Origin: Exophiala sp. HKRS030
Lineage: Eukaryota; Ascomycota; Eurotiomycetes; Chaetothyriales; Herpotrichiellaceae
Reading direction: 5' to 3'
Assembly (NCBI GenBank): GCA_023897205.1
Contig: JAHWDD010000004.1
Coordinates: 682,001 to 746,000 of the forward strand
Length of the DNA stretch: 64,000 nucleotides
The number at the start of each line of letters is the position of its first letter. The stretch's first letter is position 1. This document shows, piece by piece, positions 22,961 to 33,831 of this stretch. The notes beneath the pieces were generated by a model, which was given only the letters and a program-made list of their open reading frames with translations, was not told the origin of the DNA and ran no database searches. The position numbers were made by a program, and so were the translations under genes.

Positions 22961-23662
22961 ATGTCAACTCTTTATGGCTCCAGCAACGATAGACTCGCTG
23001 CCGGAAGTGATGCCCGTACAAATGTTATCTACGCCATCGATCGGTTAAAAGAGAAATTTCCCACTTCCATACCCGCCGAAGAACTCATCGCCTACGTTCT
23101 GCCTCATCCAAAACGTCACGATGAGCAGGCAGTCAAACTCTTTAAAACTCTGCTCGGTGTCAACCCCAAGATCTCATTCGACCCGTCCACAGAAAATTAC
23201 AGGTTCAAGCCTGAGTATGATATATCTTCACCAGACGATCTCCTTCGCTATCTACAAAGTCAAGACTCTTCCAAAGGTATCCACGTCCGAGACCTGAAAG
23301 AAGGATGGCCCGATGTTCAAGAAGCTGTGAACGCCCTTGATGCAGAGCATAAACTTCTGGTCACCCGAAACAAGAAGGATGGTCAGCCTCGTATGGTATG
23401 GGCGAACGACCCAACACTATTCGTCCCTCTGGACCAGGAATTCAAAGACATCTTCAACCAAATCCCACTACCCAGCGTCGAGGATACCATCACGGCTCTG
23501 ATCAAGATGAATTACAAAACCACGGGTGCACCAGCGAGGACAGAAGTGGCTAAAGTGGAGAAGAAAAAGAAAAAGGTTCGGCGCGGAGTCAAGGTCACCA
23601 ACGTTCACATGCAAGGACTGTTCCGTGACTACTCGCATAAAAGGCCTCAAGGAACGAAATAG
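22961..23662 (+). CDS. TFA2: Transcription initiation factor IIE subunit beta (Tfa2)
   Basis: From the Met at 22961 the product is 233 residues. It contains the TFIIE-beta core: a winged-helix region (TNVIYAIDRLKEKFPTSIP...), the STENYRFKPEYDISSPDDLL block, KGIHVRDLKEGWPDV, and a very basic C-terminus (KKKKKVRRGVKVTNVHM) that ends with GLFRDYSHK. TFIIE-beta recruits and regulates TFIIH at RNA polymerase II promoters. The usual fungal N-terminal extension is missing; the upstream frame stays open to 22559 but does not resemble it. An upstream exon (possible GTAAGC donor near 22889) or another base error is possible, so the start is uncertain. Confidence 0.88.
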   Translation: MSTLYGSSNDRLAAGSDARTNVIYAIDRLKEKFPTSIPAEELIAYVLPHPKRHDEQAVKLFKTLLGVNPKISFDPSTENYRFKPEYDISSPDDLLRYLQSQDSSKGIHVRDLKEGWPDVQEAVNALDAEHKLLVTRNKKDGQPRMVWANDPTLFVPLDQEFKDIFNQIPLPSVEDTITALIKMNYKTTGAPARTEVAKVEKKKKKVRRGVKVTNVHMQGLFRDYSHKRPQGTK

Positions 23663-24150
23663 CGTTTAGAGCTGTCATCCTTGAGCCAATGTTCACTGAG
23701 AGAATTAACGGACGTTGATGTGGGAACACACTTGTAACATTAAACTCGACACGACAAACGCAGCGCGACGAAGAAAATTGATACCCATGAAAGCTGTGGC
23801 AGGCCAGACAAGCGCTACTTTGACGAATTCATATTGTACCATTAACAACGGAGGGCGTATCATTCTATTGACTTGGATCGAGCCCATCTTAAGTAGAGAC
23901 TTAGATCTAGACAGTAAAGCAGTCAATTCAATATCCAAAAACGTAAAACTTAAACCTGTCCATTCAAAATGTGTCGATCTAGTCTCGCCCAGTGAAACAC
24001 TCCTGAGGCTTCTATGTTCGCGAGATATGTATCAATTTCTGCCGCACAAAACGTGATTTGCCCACGCCCGCCTGATCGCGATGCGCCCAGAGCAGATGAT
24101 AATCCCTGTTGTTTAGTTGCTGCCGTCATACAGCCAAGGACCCGCCGGAT
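23663..24150. other. Convergent intergenic region
   Basis: 3' ends of TFIIE-beta and the membrane-protein gene. Nothing recognised. Confidence 0.45.
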
Positions 24151-24651
24151 CTAGAGACTGCTACTATTCCCACCACCACCGGTATTGCCTCCCATACTTG
24201 CGCCGCCGTCCCCAGAACTCGTGCCACCAAAACCACCACCACTATAGTTGGACGTATGCAGGGGATCGGACGAAAAGCCATGCAGCCCACCGATGCCACC
24301 CATTGAGGGGTCATAAGCTGGCGGTGGGATCTGATCGTCCAACCCACGGTGTCCATGGTGATGACCATGGAGATGTCCAAATGCTGGGTCGTATGCTAGA
24401 CCATGATGGCTCGACGAAAGGCTGGAATACTTGCCATGTCCTTGTTGATGTAGCGCGAAACTTTGAATCCCGCTGGCGCCAGAAAGGAATTGTCTGTTGC
24501 GGTTGCGGTTGCATCTGAAGAGCAAGATCATAGAGGTGATTGATGCCACGACGAATACTGGGATTATGATCAATCCCACTATCGCCGGGGTTGGTAGTTC
24601 ACGTTTGACGATTGTCCGAGGGAGTAGGACGGCGTGTGGGAATGGCGCCAT
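24151..24651 (-). CDS. Single-pass membrane protein with Gly/His-rich tail, hypothetical
   Basis: 166 residues, one exon, ATG at 24651. A short N-terminus (MAPFPHAVLLPRTIVKR) is followed by a single hydrophobic helix at about 22-45 (IVGLIIIPVFVVASITSMIL), then basic residues (RCNRNRNR), which predicts the tail inside the cytoplasm. The tail is low-complexity: His-rich (GHLHGHHHGHRG), then Gly/Ser-rich to the end. A PPPAY word (IPPPAYDPS) could bind WW domains such as those of Rsp5/Nedd4 ligases; that is an inference. Many filamentous ascomycetes have such one-pass proteins, but I recognise no named family. Confidence 0.68.
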   Translation of the reverse strand: MAPFPHAVLLPRTIVKRELPTPAIVGLIIIPVFVVASITSMILLFRCNRNRNRQFLSGASGIQSFALHQQGHGKYSSLSSSHHGLAYDPAFGHLHGHHHGHRGLDDQIPPPAYDPSMGGIGGLHGFSSDPLHTSNYSGGGFGGTSSGDGGASMGGNTGGGGNSSSL

Positions 24652-26006
24652 TCTGGAGTTGACTTGTCTTCCCTTGTCGCTAGAGCTCTCAGTTCTGATA
24701 ATATTGAAATAGTGAGTTGCCAGGCAAGATTGACCAAATGGTATTGTTGCTAAACGCAGTCCTCGCTTCAGTCTTGTTTACGACAGAGAAAGGTCGTCAA
24801 CAGAGTCGTCGGTTTTAAATCCTAGAAGCACGATTTGTGAGAACGCTGGACCTGTTGTTGCGCAGTACAGCGTCGACTGCAGAATGCTGGAAATGAAACA
24901 GTATATAAACACAGTGGCAATGTAAACATGGCAATTCAAACACAGAGGGAGGACGAACGCAGTACCAGCTTCATGCTCGGCGTAAGCACAAGGCTAACTA
25001 CCTCATGCTCGAGGGCTAATTCCTCGAGGATGTAACACAGCCTCGCACGGGAATATCGTACGCTCCCATAGTTTTTCACTCCAAAGAGATATTCTGGGGT
25101 CGAAAGAGGATGGGGCCCACATGCTGCAAATGGCAAGATCAATATCTTGCCGTTTAGCACAGTCCTATGTTTGCTGAACAGGATGCGGATGGACTTTGGC
25201 TAGCGCTGATTGGTGATGAGGCTGAGCAATGGTCGAAACTCGTGACATTATCTTGTCGCTCACCAGCCAGTCGAAGTCTGTATGCCTCCATCGCCACCAC
25301 TGTATCGCGCGTAGAGAATTGAAGGGTTCGAAACTTGGATTGAGAAATATCATGTGCCCGCCTCGCCGTCGCTCTCAGTCGCTCTCAGCCTCTGCCTCAT
25401 TTTCGACCGGGTAAATCGGACACCTAGCTGCACGAGCTGTTCGCAGACTCACGGCATGACTTGAAGGCTACATGAGGATTGCGGACAACGACAAGCTGAC
25501 AAGTCTAACCAGATTGAGCCCTACTCAAATGGAAGCTTTGAAGTTTGGTTATAACCCAAGGGATGGCCAGACTACCATAAAGTTATCTAAGTTCAGCCGT
25601 GGCAATAGTACGGCAGATCATTTCATCCATATTGGCACAGATGCACAAAATCCAATTGCGCTTTTTGGAAGCGCAACTTGTGCAGGCTTCGCTGGTCATC
25701 CGACGACGAGGAACCGTGCTGCCGATGTCGAGGCATGTCGGCTAGGATCACGTCCCGAAAACATGATCATGCCACGAAAATAACTGCTCTTTCTCAACGG
25801 CAAGGGAGTTACAAAGGCGATGCCCTTTTCTTTCCTACTTCAGTGTGAGGAAGATTTTGCCTCGAGTTGCCCATACTGAACTACACCATCAAAGTGGTCG
25901 TTACTACAGCAGACATTTCTAACAAAAAGGCTGGCTTAGTGATCTACCAGATTCAAGCTTTTCATCAACCATCTTGCTCCCAGTGACCGCTTAACAGAAA
26001 AAGACG
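24652..26006. other. Intergenic region with a possible GST relic
   Basis: No complete gene seen. A short GST-like fragment on the minus strand (24936-25160) is listed separately. Other frames lack coding character. Confidence 0.45.
24936..25160 (-). pseudogene. Possible glutathione S-transferase N-terminal fragment
   Basis: An open frame contains YGSVRYSRARLCYILEELAL followed by EHEVVSL. This closely follows the start of the GST thioredoxin-like domain: Ser-Arg-x-Arg at the beta1-alpha1 turn, LLEELGL in helix 1, then YEVV in strand 2. Neither the glutathione-binding loop nor the alpha-helical C-terminal domain is found downstream in any frame, and a trial splice does not extend it. I call it a relic, but chance similarity cannot be excluded. 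Confidence 0.28.
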
Positions 26007-26705
26007 ATGTCTCCCTTCTCAGAAATCGCATCGATGAACCCATTCGGAGCCCCTGGCACCGTCCAGCCGGTCCCATCAATCGGCTCCCAAGCCCCCTCGA
26101 CACGCATCGCGTTCCCACGAGACGATGGGAAACCCGTTGTCGTTCTGTTCATGCGCCACTGTGGTTGTCCCGGTGCCTAATTCCCCCTCACTCCCCAACC
26201 CCCATGCCAGATCCCAAGATTAAACCTGAGCCCATGCATGTACTTCATATGACACTGACTTCTCCACAAAGTGGCCGAAAAAGACCTCCACCGCCTGCGA
26301 GCCGAAGCACAGCGCTACGCTGGTGTGCATTTCATCGCCGTGTCGCACAGCGCGCTCGACGCGACCTCTCGATGGCTGGATCTCGTGGGCGGCGCCGGCA
26401 ACGTCGAGATCCTGATCGATCCGAACCGCGACATTTACACGGCGTACGGCCTGGGCCGCGCCAGCGTGTTTGCAATGCTCAACCTCCCGAGAGAACTAAG
26501 CGCGCTGTTCCGCTTGAAGCGCCAAGGCTATGTGTTGCGGGCGACCGAGGATGGCAACCGTTGGCAGACTGGTGGTTTGGCGGCTATAGCCGCGGATGGG
26601 ACCGTCAAGTATGCGCATGCCGCTACGTGGACGAATGATACAGGCGATTTCGACGCTGCTATTGCTGCTGTGAATGCCGCGAGTGCGAGGAATTCGAAGT
26701 TGTGA
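26007..26705 (+). CDS. Thioredoxin-fold AhpC/TSA-like protein
   Basis: Two exons, 26007-26172 and 26272-26705, with a 99-nt intron (GTGCCT donor, CACAAAG acceptor), give 199 residues. Exon 1 ends in VVVLFMRHCGCP, placing Cys52 and Cys54 where AhpC-TSA_2 family proteins have their redox site; the splice continues VAEKDLHRLRAEAQRY. Later blocks (HFIAVSHSA, EILIDPNRDIYTAYGLG, NRWQTGGLAAIAADGTVKYAH) fit this thioredoxin-like fold. Peroxide or disulfide reduction is inferred only from the fold. Exon 2 is visibly richer in G+C than its neighbours. The donor is not consensus but the frame fit is exact. Confidence 0.82.
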
Positions 26706-27309
26706 AGGGAGGAGATCTATTTAGAGTAACGGAGCGCAGAGCAAAGCAGAGAGACGGGAGAGATGCCGTTTATGCTACTTGACATGAAATTAGCAAGTAT
26801 GTCAAGCGTTCAAGATAATTGATAATTCCATTCTAAAAGGGACCAAGCGATCGGGATGCAGTTGGCACAGACAGGTCAGAGTCAGGGATGGACCGCTTTG
26901 TTGGGGATATCTTTTTTCAGGAATAGTGATCTTTCACCGGGTTCTATTCTATTCCATTCACTCCACGCCCGTTGGGACTGGCATGTTTCGAGAAGAAGCA
27001 GTCGTTGTCTAGGTTTGGAGGTTTCGATGAGTTGATCGGATAACTTGATCTACCGACAGGTTTCTTAGGAAATGAGATCCGCCAACGATTACTAGTCCCG
27101 CTCGTGAGGGCAAATGGAGCAGTAGAGCAACACAGAAATTCAAACCAAAGATATATCATTTCATGGCATAATTCAATCTGCAGCAGTCTTATCGTCTCGG
27201 TCGTAATTGATTCGCACCCATATCTCCAAAAACCCACGCAACTGGGAAACGGGATTACACGGTCTGTTTTCCACGCACCAGGTTCACCTGGCCACGGATA
27301 ACTTCACAC
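26706..27309. other. Convergent intergenic region
   Basis: Between the thioredoxin-fold gene and RIB3. Short frames only. Confidence 0.45.
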
Positions 27310-28058
27310 TCAGTGATGCCCATTAGCAACACCCTCGGCGTTGGCGTGGACACTAGAGACGCCATTCGTAGCGAGTTTTTTGCCCTCGACATTCTTGACA
27401 TAGTCAACCAAATCCTCGATTGTGCAAGTCTTCAAGCCCCATTTCTTGCCAAAAGCAAGACAAGCATCACGCCTCATCATGCCGGGCTCACTCATGGCGG
27501 CTTGACCGGGAATGACCTCGCCATCTTCGATCATTTCACAGATCACGCCGACTGGAGCCTTGCCTGCAAGACGGCAGAATTCCACTGCCGCCTCGGTATG
27601 ACCGGTGCGTTCCAAAACACCACCATCCCGGGCTCGGAGTGGGAACACATGGCCAGGTCTTCTAAAATCCGCAGGTTTGGCCTTCTTGTTCGCAAGGGTG
27701 CGACAGGTCAATGCTCGGTCATGTGCAGAGATGCCGGTTGAGACACTCTCGTGACTTGCATCGACGGAAAGGGTATAGGCAGTACCCTTGAGGTCTTGAT
27801 TGTGGGCAACCATTTGTGGCAATTCCAACTCAACGGCGACTTTCGATGTCAATGGTGCACAGATTAGACCTGAAGTATAACGGACCATGAATGCCATTTT
27901 CTCCGTGGTGATATCCTCGGCCGCGATGATCAGATCGCCTTCATTCTCCCGGTCCTGGTCATCGAGAACCACGATGAACTCGCCACGGCGGAAAGCTTCG
28001 ATGGTGGATTGGATGGAATCGAATTCCTTGGGTTTGGGGAGGAGCTTGTTGCATGCAT
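27310..28058 (-). CDS. RIB3: 3,4-dihydroxy-2-butanone 4-phosphate synthase, one frame break near the start
   Basis: RIB3 converts ribulose 5-phosphate to 3,4-dihydroxy-2-butanone 4-phosphate plus formate, supplying the four-carbon unit of riboflavin. The signatures are clear: FIVVLDDQDRENEGDLI with the acidic metal-binding loop, RYTSGLICAPL, GISAHDRALTCRTLA, RRPGHVFPLRA and GVLERTGHTEAAVEFCRLAG. The conserved frame has no ATG before the block EFDSIQSTIEAFRRG. The ATG at 28058 (MHATSSSP) lies in another frame, and one extra base in the run 28036-28039 (GGGG on the plus strand) would join them into about 249 residues. A TATATAAG box lies about 110 bp upstream. The ending ASGVANGHH-type tail is not conserved. 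Confidence 0.92.
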
Positions 28059-29506
28059 GATTGATGAGGAATTTTGTGAGACAGAGTGTTGTTTCCGGTC
28101 CCAGATATGCACCTTGTTGAGATTTCTTCCGGTTATCCTTCGCTCAAACTGTACTAATTGTACGACACTTATATACTCGGAGAGAATCGCTTCTCTTCCA
28201 AAAGACGACAACAGCCCTAATCACTTTCACGATGGGCTTCTTTCTCTGCTACAACTCACAAGTTGCCACAGATGACCGGACTCGGGTCCAGGACCAAAAG
28301 CGAAACCTGTGCTGAAACTTTGCACTTCTTCTTCGTTCCGCTTGCCCGTATAGGAGACTTTTTTTTCGGCTGTAAGATTAGTGACGAGAGATGAAAAATA
28401 TGATGACTAAGTGGTATCGATTGCAGCAAACAGTTTTTTCTCCAGACCGAAAATATGAATATACCGAATCGGATTGGCAGGCCGATGTCCTGTAGATAGT
28501 TAGAAGAAAGATGATATGGTAAAGATATCCGAGATCTAGCGCTTTTGCTTGGAGGGAAGAAAAGAAAAAAGAAGTTGGTGCAAAGCGGAGGGGAGGGAGT
28601 CTAGTATAATATTGCCCTCACGCAAGCACTAACTACTGAGTTAGTCGTTAACTGACCAGTAGTGAGTCCTTCCCGGCTACTTGCCTCAGGAAGGTACAAG
28701 ACTCAAGACTAAAGGGAAGGCAAGTACGGAATTCAGAGTACGAAGTCTCAATCACGTGTAGCCAATAACGTGTCCTTGAACGTCCAATGTGCATCCCAAG
28801 TCTCCCTGCGGTTACGGGCAATGCTGACTTTCCGTGCTCGTCATTTGTCATGTGGCCTTGAAAATTGGTCAGAGTGTCAAATGGCAATAATCATGGAGAG
28901 GGGCAATCATTCGGACGAGAATAAAGAGAACACAGTCTGAGTGCGGAAAGGAAATGTCGTGCCTCGGCCTAAGGCCAAAGAGGGTTTTGATTTTGACCCG
29001 CCACTTGAGGTACAGGCACCAATTACATTCATGGTGGGATCTCACAAGGGCTAAGGAGGCCCTCGGGCTCTTCGGTCAGTGCCTACTAGGTGCTCTAGGT
29101 CCTAGTCTAGGCGCCTATGGTAACTGCTGTACACCAACTACCTGGACTCAAAGTTGCCACTCCGCCCTGCGGGTGCTTATCCGGCCAACTTCGGCAAAGA
29201 GCCACTCACTCCATCCTCCCGCCCGCTCCAAGAGGCAGTCGGGAATGCTACAGAACAACGTCGAAGGTTTTTGGCTTCGTTCATCGATACATCCTATATC
29301 GGCTTCGGCTCGAGCACATCATCCTCGGTGCATTCTATCATCATACGCACCTCTCGTATTCCAAGACACCCTAGTTTGTCTACTTGTACCGTTCTGTCAA
29401 ATTCCGAATTCATGCATAGCGAAATCCCGAAATAGTGCTTGAAAGTCATTCCACTTCACTGTCATTCATCTACCTCTCATTAACATCTGATTTGCTTAAT
29501 TCTAAT
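28059..29506. other. Intergenic region between RIB3 and the sirtuin gene
   Basis: 1.4 kb. It begins with the RIB3 promoter. A frame at 28954-29442 on the plus strand is long (162 codons) but has no coding character. No repeats or RNA genes recognised. Confidence 0.45.
28168..28175 (-). promoter_or_regulatory. TATA box of RIB3
   Basis: TATATAAG on the minus strand, about 110 bp before the presumed RIB3 start codon. It supports transcription starting near 28140. Confidence 0.55.
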
Positions 29507-31477
29507 CTATGCTTTCGCCAACGCGTCGAAATGTCGCCTTCCAGGACCTCGTGAAGGTGTCTCAACTTCGATGGTGTCACCTTCAAGATCGTCTTCCATC
29601 TCGTCACTTGGCCCAGGAGAATAGTGCAATATCTGTGGCTTCTTGATGCTTGACAGGAATCGTGATTCGAGTCCAGTCTGTTTTGATCTTTCCTTGGTCA
29701 GACATTCCGATAGCCGGACACTACCAGACTTTGTAGGTCTTCGTGAAGGAACAAGCATGGGTAGAGGTAAGGGAGTCTGCTGTTTGGCCAGAGATATTGT
29801 ATCTGGATCCTCAGTCTCCTCGGAGAAAACTTCTACCCTGAGCTTGCTACCAGACGGAGCCTTCGACGCTGAGAGCGGCGAGCCCCCAGCTTTCTCGTTG
29901 AGACCATTTTTTGAACTCCTCACACTATCAGGTCGAACAGGACTGGTTAGCGGAGACATCGGAGGTCTGACGGGGCTGGTCAATGGAGACATTGATGGCC
30001 TGACCGGACTTGTCAAAGGTGAGAATAGAGGTCGCCGTGCTTGCGCCAATGGAGAGAGAACATGTCTGGCGAGATTATGAGGTGACCACATCGGGTTGCG
30101 GACCAAGACTTTCTTCGACGGCGTGCTCGGTGTCTGAACCTTGGGACGAACCGCCTCTATTTCCACAGTGATCTTGGCCTTCTTTACTGCTGTGTTTTCA
30201 ATACCGTCTTCTTCCATTGATTTCCTCTTCCTTTTCACTTGGGACGACTTGGTGATATTCAATGCAAGGTCACCCTGGCGAAGCCACAGATCCGGTCTTC
30301 GCCTTCTCAAATCCTCTACCCAATCGTCACAATCCATGGCGACAAAATCATCGATGATGCCTTCCCACACACTCTCCGCAGGTCTTGTGCGGTTCACGAA
30401 GATGACACGCCCTTTCCCCTTCTTCTGACTGTGGACTGCTTTCGCAAACTCTCGAACCATTTTTTGCAACCCAAATACCTTCAAGGACGTCCCCATGATG
30501 ATCATGATCTCGGGTTGACAGCTTGTGTCAAAGGGATCAAAGGTGTCAGCAGAGAATTGGAAGGATGTTCCTCGCCATAAAGCACAATATTCGGCCGCAA
30601 GGAGCCTGTAGCAAGTCCCCGCTTGCCGCTAGCTTGACGTTCCTCACTTTTGGTTTTGCAGCTTTCGCAATGTGGTGCCGCTCCTTCCAGGTAAATCTCC
30701 GTCTCTGCGTCCGTCCATTCGAATTTGGAAGCGCACATGGTACACCGTAGTTTGTCCAAGTCGCCATGGAGCTGTACAACTTCGCATCCTCCATCAAAAT
30801 CGGTGCCACGTGGGTACGTCGGACGAGGACTCTCATAGTGCTTTTTCATATATCGTCGTTTGTTTCCTTTACCTCTTGTCAAGTCGGTGACGAGGCCTTC
30901 ACGAGCTTCTAATCCATCAATGTTTTGAGTATAGCATCTCATCAATCGACCACCATCTCGAAGAACTCTGACAAATTTATGGACCGAACTGGTTGTGCGT
31001 ACTTCATGCCGGATCTTTTCCCGTAGAGAGGCAATAAATCGGTAAAATATGGTTGTGGACGCGGCATTGTGGAACACACGTGAATCGAATAGATCCTGAC
31101 CTCGGAGCTTAGAGGAAGGGCTCGCGGAAGCGCGCCGGGATGAGCTTGACCTTGAAGAAGATTGCGATGATGGGAATTCGTCTTCCTCTGTAGATGAGAT
31201 GGTGCGTTTGAGGGTAGGCGTCGATGGTTCAGAAGGTGGTGGCGTTGGCGGTAGGATAGCTTGTTCGGGGATGATGTTGTACAGACCGTCCTTGGATCGG
31301 AAATCCTAGCATTATGAGTGGGAAGAAAAGAGTCAGAGTATCCATTCATACCGGTATGCCACAGCTGGTGCTAATGCCAGCACCAGTCACAAGCAGGATC
31401 TTGTGAGACCCTGCCAAAACATCTGCAATTTCCTGCAAAGGTCTATCGTCAGTCCCCAATACCTCTTGGAGACCCAT
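29507..31477 (-). CDS. Sirtuin deacetylase, Hst3/Hst4 type, one frame break
   Basis: An NAD-dependent histone deacetylase; Hst3/Hst4 remove the H3K56 acetyl mark after replication. Exon 1 is 31352-31477, the intron 31306-31351 (46 nt), exon 2 29507-31305. GAGIS lies at residues 32-36, followed by the DFRSKDGLY word, TQNIDGLE, the catalytic His in VVQLHGDL, zinc cysteines CTMC and CESC, RPNIVLYGEEHP, and MGTSLKV. The frame breaks between LTPLIP and FDTSCQPEIMIIMG near the GGG run 30533-30535 (plus strand); one more base gives 641 residues. A Ser/Thr/Pro insertion sits after the first motif, and a long tail holds three copies of an SPLTSPVRP repeat and a basic KRKRK stretch that may be a nuclear signal. 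Confidence 0.9.
29930..30028 (-). repeat. Triplicated 33-bp coding repeat (SPLTSPVRP)
   Basis: Three consecutive imperfect 33-bp units inside the sirtuin gene encode FSPLTSPVRP, MSPLTSPVRP and MSPLTSPVRP with short linkers. Each unit holds SP/TSP sites that look like proline-directed kinase targets. Confidence 0.85.
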
Positions 31478-32109
31478 CTCGAATCCTCCGCAGTTTTAAA
31501 ACGCTCCAGTCAAAATGTGAAGAAACGAACGGCAGGTAGGAAATAGTGGAAGCTGTATGTAGGGAAAGTTCGAAAGTCGTGCTACTCGGGTTGGTCGTAG
31601 ATGTGGGTTGGAGCTTCGAGTCCAGTTCTTGACCGCGTCAAGTTCGCGTTAGGACGTCACTCACGCTCACATGCAGGTAAGAGGACGCGTGAACAGAAAT
31701 GTGAGCATGGGCGCCAACCGTGAAGCTAAATTTTCCGGGGTGTAAATGGTTCTTTGTGGGTAAGGACTGCTCTTATCAATAACCAGAGAGATCGTGCGGT
31801 AACAGCAAAGAAGTGAGGAGAATGTTATTATCTCCTCAGAAGGAAGGTTCGGCCATTGTTTATGATTTGCAGTGTGCTTTCCCCGACAAAAGCGTGTCGG
31901 CGGGAGATCGACAGCTAGCGTAAGCTTGTGAATAAGCTTAAATTCGGATCTCGCTAGGACGAGAGAGGACGAGGCGGACGAGTGTCGTGTTCTGCACCAG
32001 TAGTTCTGCACGATTCCCTTCCTAAAGTTCGCCACAACAGATCAACACATCTCAATGGGTCCGACCTCGCACGATGTATATCTATACATTGGAGATACCA
32101 AACCCACAA
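31478..32109. other. Intergenic region, sirtuin promoter and RRN5 3' end
   Basis: No coding evidence. Presumed promoter of the sirtuin gene and terminator of RRN5. Confidence 0.45.
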
Positions 32110-33831
32110 TTACACACTAGCATCCATTTTCCTCCTCTTTGCGACATGGGAACCCTCTGGTAGCGATTCAACTAACGAAGTTTCGCGTTCGGTTTCCCAC
32201 TCTGATCGATAGCTAGCAGACCAAAGCTGGATATCGTCGACTTGCTTCCTTGACACCTTCGGTCGTCTCATGGATGCTTCTTCGTCCTCAAACTTGACGC
32301 CTTTATCTTGATCCATGCCTAAAAACTGGAAAATTCGTGCCTCCTCATCTTGGCTTGCTCTTTGGTCGAGTTGTTCCATGTAGTCGGTCTCTTCGGCTTC
32401 CAGAATTTGAAGCCTCATCTTTCTGGTCAGATGTGGCGGGCTTGAGTCTTCTTCGTCGATGCTTGACTCGGAACTAGTGTCGGGTTCATCAACGACGTCC
32501 TCTTGTGATTCAATGCCACTGTCACCCTCAGCTTGCGCTACCGCTTCCTGATCGTCATCAACGACAGAATCTGTAGACTTGTTGCTATTGACATCGAGGT
32601 GGTTGGCTCCCGAATCTACCACGTCCAAAGAACCTGGAGTGCTTGGTTGTGAATCACCCGAAGCGGCAGAAGATCGCCGCCTCCTTGGGCCCCGATCACG
32701 TAGAGCTGCTTCCACATCGTCATAACTCAAAATGTTTTTCTCTCTTTGATATCTAGATGTGGGTTTTCCATAGATAGCCAGAGAATTTCTCCTTGGTAGC
32801 TTCATCCAGTAATTCCATGAGTTAGACTCGACTTGGAGAATGTCTGCTGCTGCTCGAACATCCTCTTCTTTGACAAGGTGAGAGGGCGAATATGCAGCGG
32901 AAGCAGTAACCTTGATGCGAGACTTGGCAATGAACATAACAGACTGGACTAATCTTCTTGTGAGGTTCACGACAATGTCATGTAACTCCGTGATCGCATC
33001 CATCGTCATCGCCGGCGTTTCTCCATCTTCTTGAACATCCTCGCGCCAGCCGACCATGAAGACCTTGTCACTCAGTTCGATGAATTTACCGAGATGAAAC
33101 AGTCCCGTCATATTGGTAGTGAGGTCTTCATCGGCCCTGGCGGTTTCTTGATAAGACACCTGCTGAGGATGTTCCAGGTCGTCCGCTTGAGTATCAAGCC
33201 TTGCCGCGATATTTCGGTCAACTACCCATGACGCGTTAGTGCGCTGGCCTGCCACTATGTCAAAATGCTCCTGGAAAGCTGAAAGTGCTGCAGCTGCTTC
33301 ATTAAGCGCGGCTTCACATTCACCACCGATCTCTATGGCGGCAGGGATATCGGCCTGCAAGATATTTCTGGCTTGAGATTTGAAGAGCTGTCTGTCAATT
33401 TCTTCTCGTTGGACAAAGTCTAGATAGGCTTTGATTTCGGTTACCGATTTCGTTCCCACTGCTGCTGCAATGGCTGGTAAATTGTGTCTACCTTTTTGTT
33501 GTAATGCCTGATACAGTCTCTGCTTTTCGGCAGAGCTCCACTTAATGGCACCGACTTGCGATGCGGGAAGATCGTGGACTTCGAAATCATGTTGCTCCAC
33601 ATTGAAGGTGGACTTGTATAGCTCTAGGTATTGGTCGCGATAAGAGGATTGAAATCGTTTCCATTTGGCTTCGTGGAAGCTGGCCCAACCGAGAGCAGCC
33701 TCGGATGAGTCGGTGCTCTTGCTCATGCCAGTTAACGTGGGCAAAGAGCCAGCGTCATGTTCGATAGGCGCTGCAGGATGAACCGAAGTCCTTTCGTTGA
33801 ATGGATCACCCAGGTTGTCGCTGTCGCTCAT
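32110..33831 (-). CDS. RRN5: RNA polymerase I upstream activation factor subunit Rrn5-like
   Basis: A single exon of 573 residues from the ATG at 33831. A SANT/Myb-like domain at about 97-142 (IKWSSAEKQRLYQALQQKGR, then LPAIAAAVGTKSVTEIKAYL) is followed by helical sequence, a conserved middle (GLFHLGKFIELSDKVFM...) and an acidic, Ser-rich region with many Glu/Asp. The order matches fungal Rrn5, the UAF subunit that helps assemble the Pol I preinitiation complex at rDNA promoters. The C-terminus is basic (AKRRKMD). Identification rests on the SANT domain plus overall layout, so the gene name is a good but not certain call. Confidence 0.72.
   Translation of the reverse strand: MSDSDNLGDPFNERTSVHPAAPIEHDAGSLPTLTGMSKSTDSSEAALGWASFHEAKWKRFQSSYRDQYLELYKSTFNVEQHDFEVHDLPASQVGAIKWSSAEKQRLYQALQQKGRHNLPAIAAAVGTKSVTEIKAYLDFVQREEIDRQLFKSQARNILQADIPAAIEIGGECEAALNEAAAALSAFQEHFDIVAGQRTNASWVVDRNIAARLDTQADDLEHPQQVSYQETARADEDLTTNMTGLFHLGKFIELSDKVFMVGWREDVQEDGETPAMTMDAITELHDIVVNLTRRLVQSVMFIAKSRIKVTASAAYSPSHLVKEEDVRAAADILQVESNSWNYWMKLPRRNSLAIYGKPTSRYQREKNILSYDDVEAALRDRGPRRRRSSAASGDSQPSTPGSLDVVDSGANHLDVNSNKSTDSVVDDDQEAVAQAEGDSGIESQEDVVDEPDTSSESSIDEEDSSPPHLTRKMRLQILEAEETDYMEQLDQRASQDEEARIFQFLGMDQDKGVKFEDEEASMRRPKVSRKQVDDIQLWSASYRSEWETERETSLVESLPEGSHVAKRRKMDASV

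Noticed and set aside
25472..25783. 103-codon plus-strand frame
   Set aside because: No domain, no splice partner, ordinary intergenic composition.
28954..29442. 162-codon open frame on the plus strand
   Set aside because: Starts in a promoter-like region; composition (many Cys, Ser, His, Leu mixed) and two overlapping alternative frames suggest chance. No splice pattern or domain.
30480..30600. Intron in place of the sirtuin frame break
   Set aside because: Any usable donor would remove the conserved YGEEHP segment.
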